A stretch of DNA of 64,000 nucleotides from Flavipsychrobacter sp. (GCA_016787265.1 JAEUVF010000013.1:186001-250000); one strand, 5' to 3'. Positions 16,657 to 26,445 are shown, counted from the stretch's first letter. A program made the numbers and translations. Notes: generated by a model not told the origin, from the letters alone.

Positions 16657-19206
16657 TTAATTGATTGCATACCGAAGTGTAATTCCATAAGTCCGCTGGT
16701 CTCCCAATACTGCTGCATAATGCCCTGCATTTCCCGCGGCTGGCAGCAATTGCTCAAAGTAATTTTTGTTTAGCAGGTTTCTGCCCCAGAGGAAAATGCT
16801 GATTCCTTCTTTTGAACGATATCCGACTCTCGCATTAAACAGCGCATATCCGGGAACGTTTAAATATTTCGAAGGAGAGGGACTGGAGGAGAAACCACTA
16901 CGGAAGTAGTTGTCGATTGCCAGGAAGTAACGGCCTTCTTTACTGAATGCTTTTTTAACCGCGGATTGGATTTCACCTCCGATAGAACCAGCCCATTTTG
17001 AAATTCCCGGAAGAGATCCAGTGGAAACATTCTTGAAAGAAGTAGAAGATCCGGTTTCTTCCAGGGGAACAGGAGCATTGGTGAAGGAAAGGTATTTTCC
17101 TTCTGTGAAGGCAAGGTTCGCATACAAAGTGAGGTGGTCATTAATCTTATAGTTCGCATCTGATTCAATTCCCCACACTCTTACTTTTTCCGCATTGGCA
17201 AGATAACCACGATTTACACCCACTTCAGCAGTTTGTACCTGCGTCTGGTAGTCTTTTATATCGGTCTGGTGTGCTACGATATTAAATATAAAATTCCGGC
17301 TCGGAGAAGTTTTCAATCCTACTTCATAATGCGTAACATTTTCCGGTTTGATCCTGGCCAGTTCAATCATCACTTCTCCATTGGCAGTAGGTAATCCACC
17401 CAGGTTGATACCGACCGGTTTATAACTCAGCGAATAGGTTGCAAAGGCATTGATATCAGATCGTACCTTATACGCTACAGTTAGTTGTCCGGATATATTA
17501 CTCTCATCCACATCGGCGCTGAATGCCTGATCAGTATACACAGCTCTTTTTAGCGCCAGCAAGGCCGGGTCTTCTGTCTGAAGGCCGCCATAGGTTTGCC
17601 GGTCAAAGTCTACTTTTTTGCGATCATAGTTATACCGAATGCCTGGTAACACATGTAGTTTATCTGTTATCGCCCAGTCTAACTGACCAAATGCCGCAGC
17701 TCCAAAAGTTTCCAACCGTGAACGGGTTCGGATGCCATATCCTTCAAATAGTCCGGGTGTACGCCATAAACTGCTGGTACTGCTTTGAGAAAAGCGCCAC
17801 TGTGCAGCTCCGGATTCTTCGATATGGTAAGGATCTGTTTTTAAATCCTGTCCAATCAGGAAGATCCCGGCAACGCCACTCAGCCTGGAAGAGAATTCTC
17901 CGGCATAGCGGATTTCCTGTGTCCATTGCTGGTGTTTGGAAGTGGCTTGTGAAAGTGTCAGCACTGGTAATCCGGTAAAGTCGCGGTCATTACTTGGATC
18001 CCAGTTCCAATAACGCCAGGCGGTAGTGGAGGTAAGGGTGCCGCCACCGATTTTAGCATCCACATTTACAGAGAGTCCACCCAACTGGTTACCTGATTTC
18101 CAGGTAGTATTATGGTCTACTTTTCGATCAAATGGATTGCGGGAGGGGAGTTGATAACCCAGGTCTGCGATGATGCTGTCAAACTGCCGATAACCAGCCC
18201 GCTGGGTTTTAACCACACCGGCAACCACCTGTGCATATCCTTCCGGTTTTTGATCTGTCATATCTGCTATGAAAGTGATCTTTACTTTGTTGGTAGGTGT
18301 GTATAATAATTGTCCCCGTACACCAATATTATTGAGATCATTTACCGGTTTCCCTGTAGAAACATTTTCCAGCAGCCCGTTCCGCTGGGTTCCGGAGAAG
18401 GAGATACGCCCTGCCAGTTTTTTGGTAATGGCTCCGGTAACCGATGCTTTTGCCTGAACAAAACCATAGTTGCCATAACTTACTTCAAAGCTCGCTCCTG
18501 GTTTGAATTTCGGTGCTTTGGTGGTAATATTAAAGGCACCGGCGGTAGTGTTTTTTCCGAACAATGTTCCCTGCGGACCTCTTAATACTTCTATCTGTTC
18601 AATATCAATAAAGTCAAGCGTAGTGGCGGCTGGCCTTGCATAATAAACCCCATCTACATAAAAACCTACACCCGGATCAATGCCATCATTGGTTAATCCG
18701 AACGTGGATCCCATACCCCGGATATTTAAGGTTGTGTTACGCGGATTGGATGAATACAATTGTACAGTTGGTACCAGTTCTTTTAAACGGTTCACATTGA
18801 AAGCTCCTGCATCTTCCACCTGTGCGCCCCCTAAAACTGAAATAGGGATGGGTACATCCTGGGCCGATTCCACCCGCCTGCGGGATGTAATGACTACATC
18901 CGAAAGTTGTGAATTTTCCAGTAAAATGATCGTGATAGAAGAATCCTTCAGCTGGCTTAAGGGCAGTTCCGCGGGTGCATAACCGGCAGAACTGATCTGA
19001 AGCGTAAAAGGAAGGGAAGGCAATCCGGTTAAGGTAAATTGGCCTTTTGCATCCGCCACCGTAGAACGGTTCGTGTTTTTGATTTTAATGGTGGCCGACT
19101 CAACCGGCTGGCCTTTTTCATCCTTGATTATGCCGGAAAGCCGGCTTTGTGCCGAAGCTAAAAAGCTTACTAAAGTTAAAAATAGCGTAGCTAAAATCTT
19201 GTTCAT
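16657..19206 (-). CDS. TonB-dependent receptor
   Basis: An 849-residue outer membrane receptor. Order: signal peptide (ending FLASAQ), a carboxypeptidase-regulatory-like beta-sandwich (RLSGIIKDEKGQPVESATIKI), plug domain with the hallmark IEQIEVLRGPQGTLFGKNT and TAGAFNITTKAP, then a 22-strand barrel ending YGITLRYAIN. The plug motif type is common in receptors for siderophores, cobalamin or small organic ligands; no SusD partner is present, so a polysaccharide role is unlikely. The gene diverges from the D-threonine-aldolase-like gene across a 10-bp inverted repeat, and its 3' end nearly touches the convergent AraC gene (13-base gap). The ligand cannot be read from the sequence. Confidence 0.93.
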   Translation of the reverse strand: MNKILATLFLTLVSFLASAQSRLSGIIKDEKGQPVESATIKIKNTNRSTVADAKGQFTLTGLPSLPFTLQISSAGYAPAELPLSQLKDSSITIILLENSQLSDVVITSRRRVESAQDVPIPISVLGGAQVEDAGAFNVNRLKELVPTVQLYSSNPRNTTLNIRGMGSTFGLTNDGIDPGVGFYVDGVYYARPAATTLDFIDIEQIEVLRGPQGTLFGKNTTAGAFNITTKAPKFKPGASFEVSYGNYGFVQAKASVTGAITKKLAGRISFSGTQRNGLLENVSTGKPVNDLNNIGVRGQLLYTPTNKVKITFIADMTDQKPEGYAQVVAGVVKTQRAGYRQFDSIIADLGYQLPSRNPFDRKVDHNTTWKSGNQLGGLSVNVDAKIGGGTLTSTTAWRYWNWDPSNDRDFTGLPVLTLSQATSKHQQWTQEIRYAGEFSSRLSGVAGIFLIGQDLKTDPYHIEESGAAQWRFSQSSTSSLWRTPGLFEGYGIRTRSRLETFGAAAFGQLDWAITDKLHVLPGIRYNYDRKKVDFDRQTYGGLQTEDPALLALKRAVYTDQAFSADVDESNISGQLTVAYKVRSDINAFATYSLSYKPVGINLGGLPTANGEVMIELARIKPENVTHYEVGLKTSPSRNFIFNIVAHQTDIKDYQTQVQTAEVGVNRGYLANAEKVRVWGIESDANYKINDHLTLYANLAFTEGKYLSFTNAPVPLEETGSSTSFKNVSTGSLPGISKWAGSIGGEIQSAVKKAFSKEGRYFLAIDNYFRSGFSSSPSPSKYLNVPGYALFNARVGYRSKEGISIFLWGRNLLNKNYFEQLLPAAGNAGHYAAVLGDQRTYGITLRYAIN

Positions 19207-19307
19207 GGTTTCTGATCTGGTTAACTATTAAGCAATAAGTGGCAATGCCTAGTAATGTGTAAACAACACATTCCTAAGTGAATATGCAATTCGTTCCGAA
19301 ATAACAG

Positions 19308-19380
19308 GTAATAGTCTATTAAACTTATAGAGATTGTAAAAGTAATATTTATTTTAATCCTACCAAATAACTAGACTATT
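19308..19380. repeat. Perfect 10-bp inverted repeat (TAATAGTCTA / TAGACTATTA)
   Basis: TAATAGTCTA (19308-19317) and TAGACTATTA (19371-19380) are exact reverse complements separated by 53 bases, in the divergent gap between the TonB receptor and the PLP enzyme. Paired operators for a shared regulator are one explanation; the spacing is too wide for a terminator. Confidence 0.45.
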
Positions 19381-19439
19381 ATTTTATACTTTTTCGATAA
19401 ATGAAAAGAAGAGCTGTGGTTATCCTTATCTTTCTGTTT

Positions 19440-20558
19440 ATGAAACAGGATGCAGAATGGTTTGTATTTAAAGGAATGGAGACGATTGATTCTCCCGCCC
19501 TCGTTGTATTCCCGGATCGGGTCAGGCAGAACATTGAGACTGCTATCCGGTTAGTAGGGGATCCAAAACGGTTGAGGCCCCATGCTAAAACCCATAAATC
19601 GCCGGAGCTGACCCGCCTGTTATTGGAAGCCGGCATTCAACAATTCAAGTGTTCCACGATCGCAGAAGCAGAAATGCTGGCCATGCAGGGAGTGCCGGAT
19701 GTGTTATTGGCTTACCAGCCGGTCGGACCAAAAATTGATCGCTTCCTGCAGCTCCTGCTGACGTATCCAGACACCCAATTTTCCTGCCTGGTGGACAACG
19801 AGGTAACTGCCCTGGCTTTATTGGAAAAAGCGAATGCATTTCGTTTGTCCATCTCCGTGTACCTTGATCTTGATGTGGGAATGCACCGCACCGGAATGGA
19901 ACCGGATGAGGCTGCTGTGGAGCTCTTCCTGGACCTTAACAAACGGGAAGGCATAACCGTAAAGGGATTGCATGCTTACGACGGACATATTGCTGATCCT
20001 GATCCTGACCTGAGAAGACAACGGGTGGAAGCAGCTTTTGCTCCCGTATGGAAAATGAAAGCGATATTAGCAGATCGGGGATTTAATCATTTGGAAATCA
20101 TTGCAGGAGGGATGCCCAGTTTTCCCATCCTTGCTGGCTATCCCGACCTGGTTTGCAGTCCGGGTACTTTTGTCTACTGGGATCAATCCTATTCCATCAA
20201 ATTATCCGATGCTCCTTTTGTTCCGGCCGCTGTTGTTTTAAGCAGGGTAGTTTCAAAACCTGGTACGCATCGCATCACCACCGATCTTGGTCATAAATCT
20301 ATTGCATCTGAAAACAGTCTTGATAAAAGAGTGCATTGGTTGAATGCATCCGGACTCACACCCGTTGGACATAGTGAGGAGCATTTCTTCTTTGAAGCTG
20401 AACCAGGCACAGCAATAAAGATGGGAGAATTATTAGTTGGACTGCCCTGGCATATTTGTCCAACTGTAGCGTTGTATAATAAAGCATTCACTGTTGAGGA
20501 CGGAAAAATTTCCGGAGAATGGACCACCCTTGCACGGGAACGAAAGCTTAATCTGTAA
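19440..20558 (+). CDS. D-threonine aldolase / D-serine dehydratase-like PLP enzyme (DSD1 family)
   Basis: An alanine-racemase-fold PLP enzyme. IDSPALVVFPDRVRQNIE and RPHAKTHKSPELTRLL (PLP lysine) mark the barrel domain, EIIAGGMPSFPI binds the phosphate, and the C-terminal domain has HSEEHFFFE and LPWHICPTVALY, where His and Cys match the metal ligands of D-serine dehydratase and D-threonine aldolase. It cleaves D-beta-hydroxy amino acids. I chose ATG 19440 (372 residues, MKQDAEW) rather than the in-frame ATG 19401, because the extra 13 residues are hydrophobic and unlike family N-termini. The gene precedes the first PSD1 cassette by 122 bases on the same strand. Which D-amino acid it uses is not decidable here. 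Confidence 0.87.
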   Translation: MKQDAEWFVFKGMETIDSPALVVFPDRVRQNIETAIRLVGDPKRLRPHAKTHKSPELTRLLLEAGIQQFKCSTIAEAEMLAMQGVPDVLLAYQPVGPKIDRFLQLLLTYPDTQFSCLVDNEVTALALLEKANAFRLSISVYLDLDVGMHRTGMEPDEAAVELFLDLNKREGITVKGLHAYDGHIADPDPDLRRQRVEAAFAPVWKMKAILADRGFNHLEIIAGGMPSFPILAGYPDLVCSPGTFVYWDQSYSIKLSDAPFVPAAVVLSRVVSKPGTHRITTDLGHKSIASENSLDKRVHWLNASGLTPVGHSEEHFFFEAEPGTAIKMGELLVGLPWHICPTVALYNKAFTVEDGKISGEWTTLARERKLNL

Positions 20559-20566
20559 TGAGGAAA

Positions 20567-20601
20567 TTCTCCAAAATGCGGAATTTATTCTCCAGTATGC
20601 G
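20567..20601. repeat. Direct repeat TTCTCCAnnATGCG x2, 21-bp period
   Basis: TTCTCCAAAATGCG (20567-20580) recurs as TTCTCCAGTATGCG (20588-20601), two mismatches in 14, exactly 21 bases (two helical turns) apart, in the 122-base gap before the PSD1 cassette. It is a candidate regulator site. Confidence 0.4.
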
Positions 20602-20680
20602 TAAAACAGCCAGGTTTTTACAGGCAGAATAAGGTTGCTCAGCAAGGATTGGCTAAATTAGAAGTCTAACGATTTGCATT

Positions 20681-23578
20681 ATGGGCTTCCGGTTTTTACG
20701 GCAAAAATCAACCTGGGTAGTAGCTGGCCTGATTATAACAATTGCACTGTTCAGCAGATGTGGTACGGATGCGAGTGCCGGTGTGCCGGATACCGTGGAT
20801 TTCAATTATCACGTAAAACCCATTCTCGTTCAAAAATGTTATCTCTGTCATGGTCCGGATGAAAGCAGCCGGAAAGCAAACCTTCGTCTCGATACCTACG
20901 AAGGAGCAACAGCGCTTTTAAAGAATGGAGGCCGTGCCATTGATCCCGGTCATGCTGCCAACAGCATGGTAGTTGAACGAATTTTTCATAAGGATCCCGA
21001 CCAGGTAATGCCTACACCCGAATCCAATCTGAAGTTAACACAGCAGGAAATGGCGATTCTGGAAAAATGGATTGACCAGGGCGCCGCCTATGATCCTCAC
21101 TGGGCTTTTATTCAGCCTGACAGTTCCCTGTTGGAAAAAAAATACGATGAGAATGCAGTTGATTATTTCATTCAGAAGGAACTGGAGGAACGTGGAATCA
21201 AACCCGCTCCAAGAGCGAGTGCTGAATCCCTTTTGCGCAGGGTATCCTATCTGTTAACCGGATTGCCACCTACAGAAAAAGAACAGCAGCTCTTTTTGTC
21301 TGCTACTAACGAAGATGCTTATGTGAAGATGGTGGATTATTATTTACAATCTCCCCGGTTCGGCGAAAGATGGGCAAGGCATTGGATGGATATCGCCCGT
21401 TATGCTGAAACACGCGGACATGAATTTGATTATCCTATCCAGGAAGTATGGAGGTACCGCGACTACCTGATCCGGGCATTTAATGCAGATATTCCTTTTG
21501 ACCAACTGGTCAGAGAGCAACTGGCAGGCGATTTACTGCCAAAGCCCCGGTTGGGTTCGGGCAATGAAAACGAATCCATACTGGGAACGGCATTTCTGAC
21601 CATGGCAGAAGGTACCCACAGTCCGGTTGATGTACGAAAAGATGAAGCGGACCGGATTGATAATATGATAGATGTAACAGGCAAAGCTTTCCTGGGCCTT
21701 ACTATTAGTTGTGCCCGTTGTCATGATCATAAATTTGATCCGATTTCAGCAAAAGATTACTATTCTTTTTATGGAGTTATGGAAGGCACCAGGTTCAGTC
21801 CGCAACCTGTTAACCAGGCTTCCAAACAACAATCCCTCGAAAACCTGAAAGGAATTCAGGAGCAGGTGAAGTTATGGGCGCATCAGCAATTACTGGAATC
21901 GGGTACTACTAACGTTCTGCAACAAACGAATAATCAGCCGGCAACAATGCCTGCCGATTCAGGCTACCAGGTATTGGGTAATTTTACCGGTAAGGAACTG
22001 GACGGCTGGAAATCAGACGGACATGCTTTTGGAAAAACAACCACACTTGGAGATCCGGTCTTTAATGATCAGTTTCAGTTAATTGGTATTCGTGAAGGAA
22101 TGGCCAGTAGCAGGAAAACAGCCCTTGGTATATATGGTGCACTTCGTTCCCCCGATTTTACCATTTCCACCAATTTTGTTGGTGTAGAAGCCGCGGGAAG
22201 GGAATCCGTGATCCGGATTGTGATTGATAATTTCCAATTGATCCGCTGGCCGATTTATGGAAATATTGAACAGCGGGTCAACGATACAAAATGGAAACAA
22301 TATGTATTTGATGTAGCGCAATGGAAGGGGCATAAAGCTTATATTGAACTGATGCCGGGTGTATATGAAAATCATGTTTTCGTTCAGCGTCCCGATTCGT
22401 ATGTAGATGCACGTTATGCTATCACGTACAATAACAAATGGGTTGAACCAGCAAATAAGCAGCCGGCAGTTACCGCCTTGAATCGGCAGTTTAAAAAGCG
22501 AAAAGTTGAACCTGCAATACAGGCACTCCTGGAACAGGAATCCCAACTACGGTTAGCACTGCGCGATTCCCTTCGCTTCTTCTATGGTGTTACAGATGGG
22601 TTTGGAAGAAACAGTCCGGTTTTTGTTCGGGGTAATCACCAGGAATTATCTGCAGATAAAGTGCCCCGCACTTTTTTAACAGCCCTGGGTACCCGATCCA
22701 ACAACCTGGATGTGCCCGGTAGTGGACGACTTCAACTCGCAGAAGCCCTGTTGGAACAAAACAATCCGTTGACTACACGTGTATTCGTTAACCGGATCTG
22801 GCATCATCTGTTTGGCAGAGGAATTGTTGAAACCGTAGATAATTTCGGATTGCAGGGAAAACTTCCATCTCATCCGGCATTGCTGGATTATCTGAGTCTT
22901 TCCTTTAAGCAGCATAACTATTCAGTAAAACAACTGATCCGGACAATAGTATTATCGGAGACCTTCCAACGCTCCACTTTGCCTGTAGCAGGCAGCAAGG
23001 AAAAAGATCCGGCGAATATATACCTGTCTTATTTCCCATTAAGAAGGCTTGAAGCAGAAGCAATCCGGGATGCGATGTTGGCAGTATCTGGCCGGTTAGA
23101 CACAGCAATGTATGGTGAACCTGTTCCCCAGCATATCACGTCCTTTATGAATGGCAGGGGCAAGCCGTCAGAATCCGGACCGTTGGATGGTGCCGGCAGA
23201 AGAACCATTTACCTGGAGGTTCGCAGGAATTTCCTGGATCCGATACTAACCAGTTTTGATCGTCCTATTCCCTTCACCAGTTTTGGAAAGAGGGAAGTGA
23301 CCAATGTGCCGGCACAATCACTCATCCTGATGAATGATCCCTTTGTTATGCAGGAAGCGGCGCGTCTGGCAGCACGATTGGATAAAATGGGCCTGCGTAA
23401 CAATGAGGAAAAAATACAATGGTTGTACAGAACATGTTTGGGCAGATCCGCAACCAAAGAAGAAATTCTGGAAGCCAATGCCCTGTTGGCTAATCTAACG
23501 CAAAAGAACAGCCGAACAGTTTGGAAAGATTTTGTTCATACAATTTTTAACCTGAAAGAATTTATATATCTCAATTGA
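20681..23578 (+). CDS. PSD1 protein: cytochrome c + DUF1549 + DUF1553 (cassette 1, long form)
   Basis: A 965-residue exported protein, first of a three-gene cassette. After a hydrophobic N-terminus with a possible lipobox cysteine (LFSRC), a planctomycete-type cytochrome c domain carries CYLCH (Cys53, Cys56, His57) with a distal PTPES methionine region (VMPTPES). DUF1549 follows (ERWARHWMDIARYAETRGHE, CARCHDHKFDPIS), then an insert of about 250 residues (roughly 380-640) absent from the paralogue at 47211, looking like a beta-sandwich carbohydrate-binding module (FTGKELDGWKSDG). DUF1553 closes it (RVFVNRIWHHLFGRGIV, PAQSLILMNDPFVMQEAARLA). The function of this family is unknown; a heme-linked extracytoplasmic oxidoreductase is the usual guess. 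DUF1501 starts one base after its stop. Confidence 0.92.
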   Translation: MGFRFLRQKSTWVVAGLIITIALFSRCGTDASAGVPDTVDFNYHVKPILVQKCYLCHGPDESSRKANLRLDTYEGATALLKNGGRAIDPGHAANSMVVERIFHKDPDQVMPTPESNLKLTQQEMAILEKWIDQGAAYDPHWAFIQPDSSLLEKKYDENAVDYFIQKELEERGIKPAPRASAESLLRRVSYLLTGLPPTEKEQQLFLSATNEDAYVKMVDYYLQSPRFGERWARHWMDIARYAETRGHEFDYPIQEVWRYRDYLIRAFNADIPFDQLVREQLAGDLLPKPRLGSGNENESILGTAFLTMAEGTHSPVDVRKDEADRIDNMIDVTGKAFLGLTISCARCHDHKFDPISAKDYYSFYGVMEGTRFSPQPVNQASKQQSLENLKGIQEQVKLWAHQQLLESGTTNVLQQTNNQPATMPADSGYQVLGNFTGKELDGWKSDGHAFGKTTTLGDPVFNDQFQLIGIREGMASSRKTALGIYGALRSPDFTISTNFVGVEAAGRESVIRIVIDNFQLIRWPIYGNIEQRVNDTKWKQYVFDVAQWKGHKAYIELMPGVYENHVFVQRPDSYVDARYAITYNNKWVEPANKQPAVTALNRQFKKRKVEPAIQALLEQESQLRLALRDSLRFFYGVTDGFGRNSPVFVRGNHQELSADKVPRTFLTALGTRSNNLDVPGSGRLQLAEALLEQNNPLTTRVFVNRIWHHLFGRGIVETVDNFGLQGKLPSHPALLDYLSLSFKQHNYSVKQLIRTIVLSETFQRSTLPVAGSKEKDPANIYLSYFPLRRLEAEAIRDAMLAVSGRLDTAMYGEPVPQHITSFMNGRGKPSESGPLDGAGRRTIYLEVRRNFLDPILTSFDRPIPFTSFGKREVTNVPAQSLILMNDPFVMQEAARLAARLDKMGLRNNEEKIQWLYRTCLGRSATKEEILEANALLANLTQKNSRTVWKDFVHTIFNLKEFIYLN

Positions 23579-23579
23579 T

Positions 23580-25034
23580 ATGAATCAGTTTCAACGACCA
23601 CTTAGTCGCCGGGAAATGTTAGGCATATGCAAATGCGGATTCGGATCCCTTGCTATGCTCAGCATGTTTGGAAGTTTGCTCCCATCCTGTTCCGGCGTGG
23701 AAGCTGGTAAAAACCAGTTGCTGAATCAGCTCGGTGCCGGACCAATTCCTCCTGGTTTTGTTCCAAGAGCGAAAAATATCATTTTCCTGTATATGGATGG
23801 TGGGATATCCCAGGTGGATTCCTTTGATCCCAAACCCCGGCTGGCAAAAGAAAATGGAGAAGACCCTGCCAAAAAATTCAAGATGGATGCCACACAGTTT
23901 GGCGATGTCGGTAAGATTCTGAAAAGTCCCTGGGAGTTCAATCGTTACGGAGAGTCGGGTATGGAGATCAGTGAACTATTTCCACATATCGGCAGCTGTG
24001 CGGATGAATTGGCGCTGGTTCGTTCCATGGTTTCCAATTTTCCGGAACATACCAATGCGAATTATTTTTTACATACAGGAAGTGGTTTGCAGGGGCGCCC
24101 CAGCATGGGTGCCTGGGTAAATTACGGACTTGGTTCGGAGAATAGCAATCTGCCCGGTTATGTGGTGCTGGATGGCGGTTTGATCCCACCTGGTGGGTTG
24201 GATAATTTCAAAAACGGATTTCTGCCTGCTGCTTACCAGGCTTCTTTATTGAGAGCAGGAGCAGAGCCACTGGCAAACATTAAACCGTTGGATTCCATTG
24301 CCGGCATCCAGGAAGAAAAACTGGCTTTTCTGAAAAAGCGTGATCAGCATTTGTTGAATAGCATGGATGGAAATGACGCAATCGAAGCTGCCATCTCCAA
24401 TTATGAATTGGCGTATAAAATGCAGGCTTCGATTCCTGAATTAACTGAATTCAAAGAAGAATCAGAAGCCACTAAAAAATTGTACGGGCTGGATTCGCCG
24501 GATCCCAATACCCGGAATTACGGAGCACAGTGTTTACTGGCCAGGAGACTGGTTGAACGGGGAGTACGGTTTATTGAGTTGACCTGTCCGGATATAGGAG
24601 GAAATGCTGATCGCTGGGACCAGCATTCTAACCTGAAATCCGGACATGAACGCAACGCTCATGCAGTGGATCAGCCAATCGCAGGTTTATTAAAAGATTT
24701 AAAACTGCGGGGCTTACTTGATGAAACCCTGGTTGTTTTTTCGGGTGAGTTTGGCAGAACACCTTTTGCGCAGGGAACAGACGGACGTGATCACAATCCT
24801 TCTGCTTTCAGTATGTGGATGGCGGGAGCCGGTATAAAAGGTGGAACCATTTATGGAACTACAGATGATTATGGGTATCGGGTAGTTGATAAGCCGGTAA
24901 CCATTCACGACCTGCATGCTACTATGTTGCATCTGCTGGGTATTGATCACAAACAACTTACTTTCCGTTTTGGTGGCCGTGATTTCCGGTTAACCGATGT
25001 TCATGGAAATATCGTAAAAGACATATTGGCCTGA
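23580..25034 (+). CDS. DUF1501 protein (alkaline phosphatase-superfamily fold), cassette 1
   Basis: A 484-residue DUF1501 (PF07394) protein with a Tat signal (LSRREMLGICKCGFGSLAML). Pfam places this family in the alkaline phosphatase/sulfatase clan. Conserved points include IIFLYMDGGISQVDSFDPKP, NYFLHTGSGLQGRPSMGAW, the segment VFSGEFGRTPFAQ, and GRDHNPSAFSMWMAG, whose acidic and His residues could bind metals. It ends GRDFRLTDVHGNIVKDILA. DUF1501 is almost always next to a PSD1 gene, here one base away, and the two are thought to act together in the periplasm. Substrate and reaction are not known. The paralogue at 49529 has nearly the same length (482). Confidence 0.92.
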   Translation: MNQFQRPLSRREMLGICKCGFGSLAMLSMFGSLLPSCSGVEAGKNQLLNQLGAGPIPPGFVPRAKNIIFLYMDGGISQVDSFDPKPRLAKENGEDPAKKFKMDATQFGDVGKILKSPWEFNRYGESGMEISELFPHIGSCADELALVRSMVSNFPEHTNANYFLHTGSGLQGRPSMGAWVNYGLGSENSNLPGYVVLDGGLIPPGGLDNFKNGFLPAAYQASLLRAGAEPLANIKPLDSIAGIQEEKLAFLKKRDQHLLNSMDGNDAIEAAISNYELAYKMQASIPELTEFKEESEATKKLYGLDSPDPNTRNYGAQCLLARRLVERGVRFIELTCPDIGGNADRWDQHSNLKSGHERNAHAVDQPIAGLLKDLKLRGLLDETLVVFSGEFGRTPFAQGTDGRDHNPSAFSMWMAGAGIKGGTIYGTTDDYGYRVVDKPVTIHDLHATMLHLLGIDHKQLTFRFGGRDFRLTDVHGNIVKDILA

Positions 25035-25045
25035 TAAGATAGTGT

Positions 25046-26434
25046 ATGCAATTAAACCCTGAATTTTCTTTATTTGTCGGGCGCTTTCACCCTTTGCTGG
25101 TGCACCTGCCAATCGGATTGCTGAGTTTCGCAATGGTCCTGCACCTGGTACAATGGAAAAAGAAATCCGCCAGACTAACAGATGCATTAACCATACTGTG
25201 GTTGCTGGCAGCTGTAAGTGGCGGACTATCCATTCTTACCGGATGGTTGCTGTCTTCAGGTGGAGGATATGAATCACAAACCCTGGAGCGTCACAGAAAT
25301 GGCGGGATCCTTGTGGCAGTACTATCAATGGTAGTATTTATAACGTATTTAATACAGGGGAAAAGTCAGCGATCTGCTTTTCCTATTCTTCGTTTAGTCG
25401 GTATCGTTAGTGCGATCGGATCAATGATACTTACAGGCCACTGGGGCGGTGCACTTACTCACGGTGGTGCTTATCTGACGGAATACAGTCCCTTTGCAGC
25501 GTCAGATTCAACGGCAGCAGCAGGCAGTACTGCAAGACAGATCCGCGACCTGGATTCAGCCTATCTTTTTGAGGATGTGGTTATGCCGATACTGCAAGCG
25601 AAATGTGTAAGTTGTCACAGTGAAGAAAAGAAAAAAGGCGAATACCTGCTTACCAGTCACGCTGCCATCTTACAGGGTGGAAAATCCGGCGCCGGGGTGG
25701 TTCCAGGCAACCTTGCCACCAGTGAGCTTTATCGCCGGATCAGTTTACCGGAAGATCATAAAGAGTTCATGCCAACGGATGGTAAAACACCGTTGACAGA
25801 CGAGCAGAAAGCCATACTGGAATGGTGGATCGAAACAGGAGCACACCAACGCCAACGGGTAACCGCATTTGTTCCCAATGCCAAAAGGCGGGATGAGCTG
25901 GTTCGTTTTTTCGGACTTGATCAGCAGGCGGTAGCAGGGCATGTTGCACCAGCTCCGGATCCTGCAGCAATAGACGCACTCTTGCAGAATGGGTACCGGG
26001 TGAACCTGCTTACCCAAACAGGCAATCTGCTGGAAGTGAAATTTAACGGAAAGGGAAGTAGCAAGCCCGATCTATCGGTGCTGACAGCAGTTAAGCAACA
26101 ACTGGTTTGGTTACAACTGGAAAATTGTCAACTGGAAGATGCGGACCTTCAGGCACTGGCGCCATTAACCAGTCTCTTCAAGCTAAATCTGAATCGTAAT
26201 CCAATCACAGAAAAAGGATGCTCTTTTCTGCCGCAACTCACAAAATTAGAATACCTGAATCTTTACGGAACCCAGGTAACAGAAGCCGGATTGCCTTTGT
26301 TAACTTCTTTACCCTCCCTGAAAAAATTGTATCTCTGGGAAACTAAAGTGGATCAGGCAAAAATCGATTCCTCCGGGATTCCTCCAAAGCTGGAACTGGT
26401 GCTTGCGCTTGAATCACAGGCACCCGGAAGCTGA
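25046..26434 (+). CDS. DUF2231-like membrane protein with c-type heme site and LRRs (cassette 1)
   Basis: A 462-residue protein. Residues 1-150 hold four membrane helices of the DUF2231 type, with conserved histidines (FHPLLVHLPIG; TGHWGGALTHGG) that could ligate heme b. A periplasmic linker leads to a cytochrome c-like domain with CVSCH (Cys187, Cys190, His191) and a distal KEFMPTDGKTPL methionine region. The C-terminus (about 330-445) has roughly four leucine-rich repeats (LEYLNLYGTQVTEAGLPLL). It probably anchors the cassette to the inner membrane and passes electrons between the quinone pool and the PSD1 cytochrome (inference). It is the last cassette gene, 83 bases before iolJ. Confidence 0.88.
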   Translation: MQLNPEFSLFVGRFHPLLVHLPIGLLSFAMVLHLVQWKKKSARLTDALTILWLLAAVSGGLSILTGWLLSSGGGYESQTLERHRNGGILVAVLSMVVFITYLIQGKSQRSAFPILRLVGIVSAIGSMILTGHWGGALTHGGAYLTEYSPFAASDSTAAAGSTARQIRDLDSAYLFEDVVMPILQAKCVSCHSEEKKKGEYLLTSHAAILQGGKSGAGVVPGNLATSELYRRISLPEDHKEFMPTDGKTPLTDEQKAILEWWIETGAHQRQRVTAFVPNAKRRDELVRFFGLDQQAVAGHVAPAPDPAAIDALLQNGYRVNLLTQTGNLLEVKFNGKGSSKPDLSVLTAVKQQLVWLQLENCQLEDADLQALAPLTSLFKLNLNRNPITEKGCSFLPQLTKLEYLNLYGTQVTEAGLPLLTSLPSLKKLYLWETKVDQAKIDSSGIPPKLELVLALESQAPGS

Positions 26435-26445
26435 CAAAAAATTAT

